A DNA stretch of 64,000 nt, taken from positions 6,386,001 through 6,450,000 of the forward strand of contig JAMPIQ010000001.1 in assembly GCA_024699855.1 (NCBI GenBank), written 5' to 3'. How positions within the stretch are numbered: the stretch's first letter is position 1; the number at the start of each line of letters is the position of its first letter. The position numbers and the translations under genes are program-made. This stretch comes from Aphelenchoides besseyi. Taxonomy: Eukaryota; Nematoda; Chromadorea; Rhabditida; Aphelenchoididae. The notes under the pieces are model-generated. The model ran no database searches. It was not told the origin of the DNA and saw only the letters and a program-made list of their open reading frames with translations. Of this stretch, positions 34,516-47,600 are shown in pieces.

Positions 34516-35181
34516 ATGAACTTCTCCATCCTCGCTTTACTCGTCGAAATTCTTTGTTTGGCAGTGGAAGCGGATATACCAGAAAAAATGAAGGCCGAAG
34601 TCGATAGTATCAAGAATCTGATGATCTTTTGTTGATGAAAAAGTTTCAGAGCAGATCGAAAAGTTGGGTGGAAAAGCGAGGGCTAAGGGTTACGATTTTG
34701 ATCCAGAAACACTTAGAGAGTACTTGAAAAAGCACATGGACAGCGATGGAAACGTTGATTACAGCGGGCAGACAATTTCTCTCGACTCGGCAATGGACTT
34801 AGCGAACACAGCTGTGGATACGGGATTCGATACCGAAGAGACCGATAAAGCCTCAATTGAAAAACAAGTCAAAAAACTGTCCTCGGTATTGAAAAAAAAA
34901 TACGAGTAAGCAGTTTTTTTCACCACCCTGTTCACATTTTGGTTTTCAGACCGCACTTTAACGCAACGTTTTTCAAATGGATTGAAATCCGCAAACGTCG
35001 CAACTTCTTCATCAACAAGGATACGGCCAAGCGTACAATTCGCTTCGGTAAGAAAGGGCAATTGACGGTTCTGATCATCTGCTTTCCAGGGTTACTTGCG
35101 CCTTCTGCTTTCTTTATGTTCCTCTTCGTTTTCGCTGTGCCGACCATGTTCTTGTGCTGCAAAGATAGAAAGACCAAATGA
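34516..35181 (+). CDS. Secretory-pathway protein with one C-terminal membrane helix
   Basis: Spliced as join(34516..34606, 34650..34905, 34950..35181), giving 192 aa with introns of 43 and 44 bp. MNFSILALLVEILCLAVEA is a signal peptide. A soluble part rich in charge follows: KKHMDSDGNVDYSGQTISLD resembles an EF-hand loop (D-S-D-G-N-V-D) but lacks the usual terminal Glu. A second helix near the C-terminus (LTVLIICFPGLLAPSAFF plus MFLFVFAVPTMFL) and the tail CCKDRKTK suggest a type I membrane protein with a possibly lipidated Cys pair. CTCTTTCAG ten bases before the ATG looks like a trans-splice acceptor. AATAAA at about 35219. Family unknown. Confidence 0.7.
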
Positions 35182-35505
35182 TTTCTTGTTTATTTTCTGT
35201 TTGTTCTTTTGGACGATGAAATAAATCTGTAGTCTTTGTTTTCAAGCTAAGAAAATGGCGGTCAGTCAAGTGGCAACTGGAGCGCAGGTCGACGTGCGAA
35301 TCCTGTAGAAAGAGAAAAGTCATCTAACTGTAGAGATCGCTCGTACTCTGCAGATTCTGAGAAGAAAATCAAATCGAAAGCGCCAATCAGTCGAGTTGAA
35401 ATCAGCGAACTGGAAGGTAACTTCATGTATAGAACAATCAATACTGCAGTTTTTCGGTTATGAAGAGATCCGACGAACTAATCTGAATTGTGCAAAAGGG
35501 TCTCC

Positions 35506-35577
35506 TGCGCCAGGGGGGAATCGAACCCCCGTCGAATGCTTGGAAGGCATCCATGCTGACCATTACACCACTGGCGC
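35506..35577 (-). tRNA. tRNA-Gly (UCC)
   Basis: On the minus strand the acceptor GCGCCAG pairs perfectly with CTGGCGC, with discriminator A. The anticodon loop is CTTCCAA in TGCCTTCCAAGCA (anticodon TCC), and the T arm is GGGGG-TTCGATT-CCCCC. D arm with GG present. No intron. Confidence 0.93.
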
Positions 35578-36309
35578 GTTATCTTCTCGCTCCACTTCTT
35601 CGTAGTGATCGCCGTGTTCGTTGCGACTTCACAGTGAAAGCGATTGATTTGACTCGAAAAAACATTCTCAAACATTTGATTTTCAACTAAAACCGACGAC
35701 CTCCAAGTGACTCGATCATTAAGTTCGGAGTTTTAATCCGCTCGTTCTTCGCATCGAGAGGACGGAAATTCTTTTTTCGACTTTAAAACAACTTCGCACT
35801 GACCCGCAATTTCATAACCGCCGGGTGAGCAAACTAGACGGCTCTCGAGTTGCCTTTTCGACCATCGGGATAACCGCGCGATTCGTCGCAACAAGTGGCT
35901 GAGTCCCCGACTTCTCTACACCGTTCGTTTTTTAGCAACCACTGGTCATCCCGTAAATTCCACTGCCGATTAAAGGAGTCCATTCATCGAACAGACCTGT
36001 CGGATTGGAAGCAAAAACACGTTCGCAACTTAAAGACCGTGAACTCGACGGCAAATCGCGTTTTTTGATCACTTAGAAAAGTCGAAAGATTTCGATCGGG
36101 TGGACCGTTACAATCGCGAGATTATCTTCCTGTGGACATTCGCGTTTCCGATTTTCACGCGTTTGCGAGTTCCGCGATTTCGAGCGAACTGCCGATTGTT
36201 CGAACCGTTTGGATTGTTCGAGTGGTCAACGAGTGGACTCTCAGTTTAACTGGTTGGTCGCTTTTAGTCATGTGTTTATGCTTTCAATCTTGAATTATGA
36301 TCTCGTATT
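35578..36309. other. Upstream region of the spectraplakin locus
   Basis: There is no gene between the tRNA-Gly and the first VAB-10-type exon. The region is likely to hold the distal promoter of the locus. No TATA box or other fixed element was identified. Confidence 0.45.
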
Positions 36310-36715
36310 ATGTCCCAAGTTGCCATGGACTGTCACAAAAAGGAACGTCGATTTCTGCAGTTTTCTTCCACTTCTATCCACTACTGGACGACCAAACCGC
36401 TCAGCCACGTGCTCAGCAGCCAAACACCACCGCCGGGAGTTAGCAGACGATCGTCGAGCTCCGGATACGGGAGTTTTGATCCGAAAGTTGCTCACTCATC
36501 AACCACCTTTTCGGTCGATGTAAATGAACCGCCACGAAGCGATTTCCATCGCCGAGAATTCGTATCGTCAACAACACTTCCAAGACACTTGAACAGCAAG
36601 TAAGAAATCGATTCGACGAATTCCACTCACGTATTCGACTTCAGGTTCCAGAAGCCTCGTCGTTCGCTTTCGGCGGCTAGATCGAAAGATGAAACGAATC
36701 GCAGTGTTCTTCCCG
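36310..36715 (+). other. vab-10: Spectraplakin alternative first exons 1a/1b
   Basis: ATG at 36310 (MSQVAMDCHKKERRFLQF) opens an exon to 36599, followed by a 45-bp intron and a second exon 36645-36715 ending in phase 1 with a G before GTAATT. Joined to the shared exon at 38773 it recreates GAT (Asp) and runs straight into [14 protein letters not shown], the start of CH1. The leader is Ser/Pro/Arg-rich and disordered, about 120 residues long. Confidence 0.7.
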
Positions 36716-37621
36716 GTAATTTCGATTGTTCTTTTTCAATCTCATGGTCGTTTTAAGGGCAAATTCCACATCTTTACGTTCAACGATACGAGAGTTTGGA
36801 GCGAATCTCCAGTTGGATGGCGGTACAACCCGTCGAAACGTTTCGTTTGGATTCCCACGATCGAATTCAACAGATGATAGCCGGTTAGTTGGATAGCAAC
36901 AAAGGAGTCTTGAGGACGAACTCAAAATTGTTAAAGCGCCTTAGGAGATGCAAATTTTTTTGTTTCCTGTCGTAAGCTGTCGATCGGCAAACAAATCGGC
37001 TGACGACCAATCGGCTTTAGTGCTTCAAATGCGTTCAGTAAACTCGTCCGTCCGTTTCGAAGCCAATCGGTCATTCGGATCCGAAGAAGTTTTTTGGATC
37101 TCGTGCGAATGTTCACATCTGTTTCTCTCGTACGCACGAAAAAGGGCGCCAAACGCAGGACAATGGGCGACGCCTTGCGCAATGCGGCGTTTCCATCTTT
37201 CGCTGCTGCCAACCGGAAACTCGGGTGTTTTTTGGCCACTTGCGCGCTAATTTCGGTTAATTCCGCGTTCGAGCGTTTGGCTCGAAGAAACGTTTCCTTT
37301 CGATTCACGTTCGAAGGTGTGGCGGGCAGAGAGAACGAAACGGCCATTAAACTGCGAATTCGGATTTACGATCTCGATTTCGCTGATCCGTCATAAGCGA
37401 CTGTATGTGTGCGTCGAGTGGCGGCTTGTAAACGGTGGGAAACGTCGTCCCGCTGAAAATGACCTCCGCTTTCGATCCGCTTGTCCAACTCGTGACTCAA
37501 ACGCTTTTTTCTTCTCTCAAGGTCAATTTTTATCTCCTCCGGTCACCTCCACGTCTTTTCTCCACTTTTGCGTCGTGTTGCGTTTTGAAGTTTGAGAGAA
37601 TTTTTTTGTCTAGAAACCGAA

Positions 37622-37904
37622 ATGTCTCGTCGTGCTCGTCCTCCCGATCCTGCACAAATTTTTTGGCCATCGACTGCCGACTACGTGAACGGGAATCATC
37701 ACATCTACGCAACACCGTCCACTTGTCAACCGTCCGATGACGCAATTCGCATCAACGGAAGCGGCGGCTACGCGTCGACTCCAACTTTTGCGTCTGTCTA
37801 CGCCGTTCCGGCGACGTCCAATGGCTATCAGTCCGACTACTCGGTCGATACGGCGGAATCGGAGAGTTTGATTCACTACGAAAACAATTTGGAACGACAC
37901 AAAG
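37622..37904 (+). other. vab-10: Spectraplakin alternative first exon 2
   Basis: ATG at 37622 (MSRRARPPDPAQIFWP) opens a 94-codon leader rich in Ser, Tyr and Thr. It ends in phase 1 with G before GTAAAA, the same phase and base as the other CH1-linked leaders, so it can join the exon at 38773 and make the same Asp codon. Confidence 0.7.
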
Positions 37905-38654
37905 GTAAAAAACGGCGTCTAATTATCGTCGGTTTGAAGTGGAAACGAGCGCTAAAAGTGGTGATGATGCGCTTCGAGTGGTCGTCGCTGCGTCCCGATC
38001 AGACAGCGATTTCGATAAGCAAAGCGCGGACGGTAGTGTGAAAAATTTTCGGACCCAAAAAGAGAAACACGACGCTTTCGAACGGCGAACTCGAAAAAGA
38101 CCGCGCGCAAAGGTTGACCTCTCTGTCATCTTCTTCGTCTTCTTCGTAATCGATCGGTCCGATTGTTTTGCAAACGACTTCTTTTGGCTTATCATTAAGT
38201 CGATTTTTCGATCGAGAGTCTCCGCGATTCTTATCGTCAGCGGCCATTTCTCCAAAAAAAACAACAAATTTGCTGCGCGTCTTCGGTTTCTCGTTACGAA
38301 CGTTTCTTCTCTGCGCCGCTTTTGAATCATCGAAATTCGCATCGGAAACGATTTTTCGTCCCAAATTTTGTGCGCTTCTCTCAAGGACGCAAATTCGCTT
38401 CTTTTGTCCACTTCGCTTCCCCAATAAGCCGCTTTTCCGCGTTCGGATTTCGCAATTCGGCAAAACAGATTACTCACCAACGTTTTTTCGCTTCGTGTTT
38501 TCAATCTTTTCTAATTTCACGTCGTTCAGAAGTTGGTTTGCGGTGACCACGCGAATTGCGCTTCGAATTTCGATTTCTCCTCTTAATCTCGAAGTTTCTT
38601 TCCATCCACGGCCAAAAAGCGGCCGGAAGCGCAACTCAAATTTGGCGTAGAAAA

Positions 38655-41600
38655 ATGAGTTTGATCGAAGTGGAAGACGAAGTCCTGAAGGACTTCGAGC
38701 AGAAGCGATTGGAATCAACTGGTAGCAAAAACCGAACGTCTGCAAAAAGGTTTCTGATTTCGTTGTTTTCAGATGAACGAGACCGAATTCAGAAGAAGAC
38801 GTTCACCAAATGGGTCAACAAACATCTTCAGAAGAGCGGCAGGAATGTGGACGACCTCTTCGTGGACCTTCAAAATGGACGCAATTTGATCGCCTTACTC
38901 GAAGCTCTCACCTCCGAAACCCTTGTAAGTCTTTTTTACGGCTGAGAAGGCGAGCCCAATGGTCGAGTGGGTAGCGAGTTCGATTGCACGGAAGTTCTTA
39001 TCAGCCGTCGATTCACAAAAGATCAGCGGTCCATTTGCCACTCTCCAAAATCGAATTCGAATCCGAGAAGACTCGATGCCGATCATCAGCTTCGTAGTCA
39101 AAAGTTGGTTCGTACATTTTTTCGTGACGATGAGTCACAGCGCATTCCTTCTCGCGGTTTCTATTTTACAGTTTTGGCGTGGTCGTTAAACAACTTGATT
39201 GATCGATTTTGCAGCCCAAAGAACACGGCGAGACGCGTTTCCATCGAACTCAGAACGTTCAGGCCTGTTTGGACTTCTTGAATCGACGACATGTGAGTCG
39301 AGACTATCGACGAATCAGATCCACGTTTTCAGATCAAACTCGTCAACATCCGACCGAAAGACATTGTCGAAGGGAACGGCAAGTTGACGTTGGGTTTGAT
39401 TTGGACCATCATTCTCAACTTCCAAGTCTCGGTGATCAATCAACGACGCAAAGAAGAACGGAAACTGATTACTCAGCAACAACAACACACAATTACTGCC
39501 ACTCGAGTTCATGGCACCGAAGTGCAAACTGTGGAGCTCGACAGTCGATCCAGCAGTAGGGTTGGTTTGAAACTTTTAAGAGCGCAGTTGTCGGCTTTTC
39601 ACGCAAGCGCCTACAAGGGCGAGTTTGATTTTTGAATGTTTTTTTGTGTTTCGTTTAAACTCTCTAATAAAGGCCGCGTTGGCTCGATTTCAATTCCTTT
39701 TCGTCAATTAGCGAACTGGTTTGAAATTGGCCTCGTGGAACCTTTGTCGCTATGACCCGCTAATTTGATTAGTTGATCAGGAGATTCTCTTCGACTTAAA
39801 GGTGCACAGTTGGAATCAAACGCCGCAAATGGGCCGAAAGGAATGTGCGTTCGGAAGAGCCGGTTTGTCTCTCGCAATACGTTTGCATTCAAATTCGGAT
39901 GAGTTCGAAACGCGCGAAATTAATTACTACGATGCTGAAGGTCGCGATCGACTCCTCCCAATCAACGAGAGAGAGGCGGCGTCGTGATAATGTTTTTGGC
40001 ACCGTCGGACGCGCGCACAACGTAACGACCGCCCCAAAAAACTTCACGACCTTCGACGACGAAATGCGCGAGAAGCAGCCGCAATTTTTTTCGCCACAAA
40101 ATTTGATCGCCGTCATTTTGCTTCACGTTTTTGGGTCCTCGTTGTTGTTTTCTCTCGACTGCTCTTCGCCATTAAAATCGCCGTATTGTCAGGCGTTGCG
40201 TGCCGTCGAGCGTGAGATTCGCGCGCATCCCATTAAATCCGACTGCGTTCGTCGATTCGCAACGCTTAAAATCGTACAAAATCGCGTCGTGTTTACGTTC
40301 CTGCGTCTCCACTGAAGCAGCGTATTTAGACTTGAAGCGAATGATCAGCTAAAATGTACAAGGTGCTTCGATCGTATTCGCGCAAATCCGAGCGCAAACA
40401 CGATGCCACAGGCCAACCGCCTCATCAGTCGAGTGAATACTCGCACTTTCACACCACCAACGGTCACGGACCGCGAGATGGACCGTTCGTTACATCACCG
40501 CCGCCTTCCATTCGAAACGGTTTGTTCTGAAGTCAACATTTGTTCTCATGTTCGCTGTAGGCGGTAGTCACTCGTTGAGACGTGGATCTCGCGAACGTGA
40601 TCTTCATCATCACGACACGAGCACCTACTCGTCGGAGTTTCGACACGGCGGTGAACATCGTAACGGCCACGTCGTACACCATGACTCGCATCGTTCGAGT
40701 AGTCGCGAAGGCGGCGGTGGTGCTCGCTATTACGACACGGCATTCAGTGGTCGAAGTGGCAGCGGACGTTACAATCAACAATCCGAACATCATCAGTTGC
40801 ATCGGCATAGTCAACGTGGTCAAGGATACTCGGAGAGCAGCTCGTACGAGACCCGCGAACACTTCGAACGCAAAGTTCAACGCGTCAAAAAGAAGGCGGC
40901 CAAAAGCAACGGCGATTTGACGGTGCGCGCCATTAAGGTAAACAAAAATCTGCACTTGCACGGTATTTTTTGCACACTTTTTGGTGGCACGTTTCTTTTT
41001 GCGTGCTTACGGTCGACGGGCTTTTAACTGCCGGGTCGCCTTTTTTTCTATTTTCATTGAATTTGCGTGTAAAAATTCGTAAAGCGGTTTGTGTTTACGC
41101 CATTCGAGATGAAAGGAAGCGATTTTTGTTGAATGAGATTTTTTTATTAAAAAATCATTTCGCGTCTTCGGACGCTTTGCGGCGTCTAATTGCGCACTGA
41201 GACGTGAGGATTAACGGCGCGAAAACGTGCAGGCGGTTGGTCCAGAGAAGTGACCGTTTTTCTTATCAAAGCATTCCGATCAAAAGCGAAATTCGCCTTT
41301 TCATCGTCAGTACAAATTGTAACGTGGTTTCGCACCTTTTGAAGGAAATTCCCACAAATCTCCGGTTCGTGTTAGTCACCCAAAACGTCGTATGCGCAGA
41401 TGCATTTTGCTTTTTTTTGGACAAACACGCGAAAAACGTTTCTGGTCGACTGCGATGAGTCAGACGTCGCCGGTTGGCGTAAGCAGAAGTTTTTCTTGGG
41501 GCGAAAACAAACGTGTTGATTACTTGCGTTTTTGGTCATAAAAAATTCGGAAGCCGAATTTCGTTTGTTATCTTTTGACGCTGAAAAAGAAACGTGGCCC

Positions 41601-44600
41601 GTTGGGTCTCTAAAACGCGTCCGCCGATTCATGGGACCAACAAAACCGGAGGTTTCTTTTGTTTGATCGCGCAATCGAGTTCTTCTTCTTCTTATTTGTT
41701 TTTGCGTTCTTGTGTTTCTCTTCCTGATTATTCCGAATGGCGTAAACGAAATCAAACTGCAGACGTAAATGTCGATTTACGATCGAAATCGCAGCGCGAC
41801 ACCACTTCGCAACTACACGTTGGAATATTCGTGGACTCGTCAAGTGGAACGACGTCGTGAACGTCACGAGTGCGATGGACGTCCGTGCACTTCGACGCCG
41901 CTGATGATCGAACGTGAGCGCCGATCTCGATCGCGTCCATCGACGGGATTTCAAGTCGAAATGGACGCCGCGGAGATTTCGAGACGCAACGAACGACGCG
42001 AACGAATTGCCGATATGCGTGTTGCCGAGTTGGTGCGCGAGCAAAGAAGACGAAATTTTGGTGACGGTAAAGACGCTTCTGCTTCGCATTCACGTGCTGA
42101 TCGACGCGTTTCGGGGTCTCGCGTCGACGAAACGAGACGTCGAGCGCGTTCGACGGCGCCGAACTGCACCAGCACAACGACGGTGATTGCGCGCGAAAGC
42201 CGACAACTGCGACGTCATGTAGTGACTTACAATCAGAGAAAATTACCGCGTTTCCAGGCCACCGAAGAGAATCTATCGGCGCGAGAAGCCCTCTTGCAAT
42301 GGGCACGTCGAGCCACCGCCGGCTATCCGGGAGTCAACGTCACAAACTTCGGAAGCAGTTGGCGTGACGGTCTGGCCTTCAACGCCATTCTTCATCGTTA
42401 TCGACCGGCCAGCGTGAATTGGCAGCGGGTAACGGGCGCGCTGAAGCGGGTTTAAACGTGTGGCTTCGTTTCTAGGTTTCCGATCGCTACGTTTCAGCGC
42501 GCGAACGTCTGCATTCGGCGTTTGAGACGGCGGAACGAGAGTTCGGAATTTCGGCGCTTTTGGATCCCGAAGATGTGGACACGAATCATCCGGACGAGAA
42601 GTCGATCATCACCTACGTCTCTTCGCTCTACAATGGGCTTCCCAACTTGGATTCAGTGATACAGGTAAAAGCGCGCGAACACCAAAACTGTGCAAAAATA
42701 CCGAAAAGAAGACTAAGAAAAGGCAACTAATCACCATTTAAGAGTTCAAGCCACGAGCTGGACGATTTGGCATCCCGAATCCGTCGACTCATCGGTCTTA
42801 TAAACGAGAAGTTGGATCGCATTTTGGAGCGCATCGAAAGCGTCGAACGTCGAATCGACACCGAAAGACCGGAGATTTTGGTGCGTGAAATTCGCACAAT
42901 TGTCAACGATTTGGACGACTTGGGACCACCGATCAAGAGCCTCTTCGAAGATGTTCAACATCTCAAAGAACGCAATCATCCTGAAGCTGATGATTTGCAA
43001 CGAGAGTGAGTTTCCGATTGCCATTCAACCAATTGGCTCTTTAGGGTTGTTGGTTTGGAACAACGTCGTCAAGCGTACTTGGATCGCATCAACAACGTTC
43101 TGTTGCCGCGACTCAACGCGCGAATGGACGGAATGCGAAATCGTGGCAACGCTTTCGACAAACTGAACGAAGCACAAAAATGGGTTGATCAGAAGACGGT
43201 ATGTTTAGACGATCGAAAACTGTGGATCCTTCAAAATTTAAAAACGAAAGCGACCTTAGAAACTAATCCCAAATTTAACAGTTTGAAGTGATTGTTGTCG
43301 TGTTTCAACAATTTACGTTAAAAGAAAAATGACGCTTAGCCATCAGTTTGTTTGCTTTGTGTTTCTAACCGCCGTTTCAGGACGAACTCAACGGCATGCG
43401 TTTTGTCGAAAACTTGGAGACTTTGGTAATCGAAGGCTTTAGATTTCGTTTCTAATCGACTGTTCAGGAAGAAATGTTCGAGAAACACAAAGTGGATAAT
43501 CGGGACATTCAAGACTTCCGTCAAACCGTAGACGAGTGTATTGCAAGACAAGTGAGTGGTCTTTTCAGACTCCTGAATGGCAACTTGTTTTCAGGCCGAA
43601 GTATCCGTGGATGAGTCGCACGAGTACTGTCAACTGCTCAGCAAACTCGAGTCCACTTATCAACAACTTCGCGATCTTTCGGCTGGACGAATGTTGGATT
43701 TGGTATTCAAACAACAGTCGAGAGTTGTGTAGACATCGATTTGCTTTCAGGATTCGCTAATCGCATTCATTCGTGCCGCTCAGCAGGAGTTGTTTTGGAT
43801 TGCGGAACGCGAAACGATCGAAGTCGCTCGCAACTGGTCGGATGTAAACCAATTGGATTTGCCGATGCTGCAAAATTATTACAAACAAGTGAGTCGACGG
43901 TGCATGTCCTTGAACGGCGGTCAACCGTTGTCCTTGGGGTGAAATGAGCTACGGATTTTGGAAGCCTGTGGAATGCAACCGGTTCCGAATTCGTACAAAA
44001 CAAATTAGTTTGTCGATTGATTTCAACACTCGTGATGCTTTTTGAACACGGGCGTCAGCCCATTACTCTTCTTAAACTTTAAGACGAAACCGCTTTGTTT
44101 CTTCTGATTGACGGTTGCGCGCAAAGAAAAACGTTGTAAAGCGGTTTCGACCGCCATCAATTTTCTAGACCGGTTTTGGAAGACAAACTAATTTGCTCGC
44201 TGCTAATTGAAACAAAACAGGGGGATCAAAAGGAATATCGAATTTAAAGCTGATTTTTCAGCTTTTGCATGAAATCGAAATCCGCGAACGGCAATTCAAC
44301 GAAGTACACAACCAAGGCGCTGCTCTGATCAATCAGCGTCATCCCGCTTCGGATGTCATCGATGTTTACCTTCGGAGTATGCAAAATCAGTGGGATTGGT
44401 TGTTGGGACTGTCGAAGTGTTTGGAAGGTCATTTGCGGGATGCGTTGAACGTGAAGAACTTCATGGAAGAGTCCGAGCAAATCGAGCAGTGGATGCAAAG
44501 ACAAACAGAACATCTGGAAAAGAACTATTTGCGTCAAGACTTCACGGTCGAAGAAGGAGAAGTCTATCTGGGCGAACTGTTCGAAATCGAAGAGTTCATC

Positions 44601-47600
44601 CGCAAATACCAATCTGCGTTGTTGTCTTTGGCCGAACGAGCCGCCGACATCTCGCCCTTGTGGCAACGAGGTGAACAGATTAGTCGACCGATTACTGTAA
44701 CCACGTGGTGCGATTACAACAAAGACGGAATCAATATCGCAACAAGTAGGACGAGAAGAAACGAACTTTGATTAACTGGATGGTTTAGATGACGAAGTAA
44801 CTTTATTGCACAATTCCGATTTGATCAACTGGCAAATCCGCGATGTTTCCGGACGCGAAGGACAAGTGCCATCGGTTGTTTTCCGCATTCCACCACCCGA
44901 CTCTCGAATTGCAACTCATCTGGAGCGTTTGCGACAGCAGTTGGATCGTTTGCGTAAACTCTGGGAACGCAAAAATCATCACATTCGCTATCACATGCTT
45001 CTGAACACGATGCGCCAAGTTCGTGGTTGGGATCTTGAGACTTTTTTGAACATTCCGCCGGAGCAGCGCGATGTGATTATTCGTGCTGTGAACGACGATG
45101 CGAATCGTTTGTTATCCGAAATGGACCCCAACGATCCGTTGGCAAAACGGTTAGCCGAAGAGTTACGTTTGACAAACGAGCACATCGCCAATTTGCTTCG
45201 ACAAGCCAACAAACCCAAAGAACCGGATCATTCGAGTCGTTTCGATCAGCTCATCAACGATCTTCTACGCAAACTGGACGATGCTTGGCGACTACTTAAC
45301 GAACGTGTTGGTGAAGGTGTTCCACGCTCGTTGGACGATTTGGAACGATTGATTCATGCACACAAACAGTTCGAAGATGATCTTCAAGCGTTGGATGTGG
45401 ACGTTTCGAATGTCAAAGAACTTTTTCGTCAGATTCCAAATCCAACTCCAACTCAACACGCCAATCACGATCATTTGAATGCACGTTGGGAAGATCTTTG
45501 GGATTTGAGTCGAATGTACGTGGATCGATTGAAAGCGCTGGAAAGTGTATTGCAAGGATTGGACGAAGTAACCGACATTGTAAAACGACACGAAATCACA
45601 CTGAACAGCTTTGATGATTTGCCAGCAGCTTTGGATCGTTTGCGCGGTGTTCACGCTCAACTCTTGGAGTTGAACATGGTCCTCAAGCAACAACAGAATA
45701 TTGTTGATTCGCTCAATCGCAACGTTGCCGTTCTTCGACAACATGTTTCGCGTACTCGTTTCAACAACGCCAATCATCCGGACGTGGATCGACTCGAAGA
45801 TCAAGTCCAACAGATCACAGTTCGTTGGGAGAATGTTTGTGCACAAATTGAAGAACGTCTGAAGAGTGCCGAAGAAGCTCAGCAAACGCAAATGATCTAT
45901 CGATCCCAATACGACGAAGAGATTCAATGGTTGGATCGAGTCGAACAAACGATTAACAACCTTCGACATCCCGACAAATTGCGTCCTGATCAGCTTCAAG
46001 CTCAATTAGATCAACTGGTTCACGAGTATCAGCAATTGCAAGAGCACACGGCAACCATCGAAAACATCAATCGCGAAGGTGGAAAATTCATTCGTGAAGC
46101 GAGGGTAAGTCTCCTCTTCGTTTCATGTGTTTATTTCGTTGTTTCAGACGTACGACATTCGTCTCGGCCAGTTCCACGACAACGTGATTAACATTCACGG
46201 GCCTTCGATTCGCTCGCAGTTCCGTCGTTCCGAACCTCAACCCAAGAACGGAGCTCAAATCGTCACCGAAGAATTGGAGGCGTTGAATCGTCGTTTCGCC
46301 GAACTCTCCAGTTTGATTCTCGAACGCAAAACTCTGGTCAACACGTACATCGAAAATCATCGTCGAAAGATGCAGGTTGGTTTTCGAATTGCCGCTTCAG
46401 TTGTCGTTTGTGATTGAAAACGATTAGTTTTTGATTGTGCGCGCAGTTTAACGCAACTGAAAACATTCTCGAACTAACCGCCGTTTAAGTTCAAAACGAA
46501 CAAATTCGTTTCGGAAGAACGACCAATTCAAAGGAAACGCACTGAAAAGAAAGTTCGGTTTGGTGCGGTAGTCAAAACGGATGCCGAGAGATTCAGTTCG
46601 CTTATCAGCCCAACAGCTTCGCTTCGGTTTGGACGACGGGTTTTCTTCTCGCCTACTGTCGCGCTTCGGACCCCAACCGACTGATTTGTTTGCTTGGAAG
46701 ATGTGGCTTAGCGTTTAGATTTTCAGGTTTAAGTTACGCTTCGTTTTGTTACTTCCGTTTCAATTAACCTTCGAAAATTTTCAAATTTTGACCGGGGATC
46801 AAACGTTCTATTCGTTTTACTCAATTCATTACTGTCGCTCTTGAAACTGTCAGAAGTCGGAGTTGAGATCTCCGCCTTAACTTTCGAATCTTTTAACAAA
46901 CCAACAGATCTATCGACCTTTTTGCTTTTGCAAATACCCTGCTTATCAATTGAAATGAAGAAAAGAAAGTTGAATGGAAATGAAAGAAGCAAAATTAGAA
47001 CCAATATTCACATGTCAGTCATACGTTATTTGCATCGACTCAACCACTTGTGCAATGGCACATACGGTCGATTTAAGACACTTTTACATCTCGATTTATC
47101 CGAATTGTCTTTTGAATTTGACTGTTCCGCAATTCTATTCGAGTTTCTCGTACGTTGAACGGCATTCACTCGGTAACGGTGCTTATGCGGAAATGGAGAA
47201 CACGATCAAGAGGAGCCGACCGACAAGAATACCAATGTAAGGATGGAGTTTGTTTTTTTTCGTCAAAATGGGTTTCAAATTTACGAACGGGTACTTTTGA
47301 AATGCATTGTCGTTACACTCTGTACATGCGCACAAAAACGAGGGTTGTGTGTTTCTGTGATTCACTTTTCTTGGTCAAAATTTGCACTTTGTGGGGTTGA
47401 AAGATACAAAAACAGCTCTAACATGTTTGCATTATTCTTACGTTTCTAACACCTGTTTCGGTTGCTCATCACTAACCCATTCGCTTTGTTGTCGAGTGCC
47501 GTTCCAACTGACTACTATCTAAAGTTCGAATTACGTTTGCGGTTCAGTGCCAATCAGAAGACTTTTGGATTGTCGTGATTTTGTTTGACGAGTTTGTTCT

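Noticed and set aside
38959..39189. Plus-strand open frames at 38959-39281 around a TGGTCGAGTGGGTAGC motif resembling a tRNA D arm
   Set aside because: No matching anticodon or T arm follows and the frames lie in a CH1 intron, so no gene or tRNA is supported.
46841..47449. Several short frames in the 46.4-47.7 kb intron
   Set aside because: None has matching splice sites and phase, and composition is AT-rich; treated as intron.
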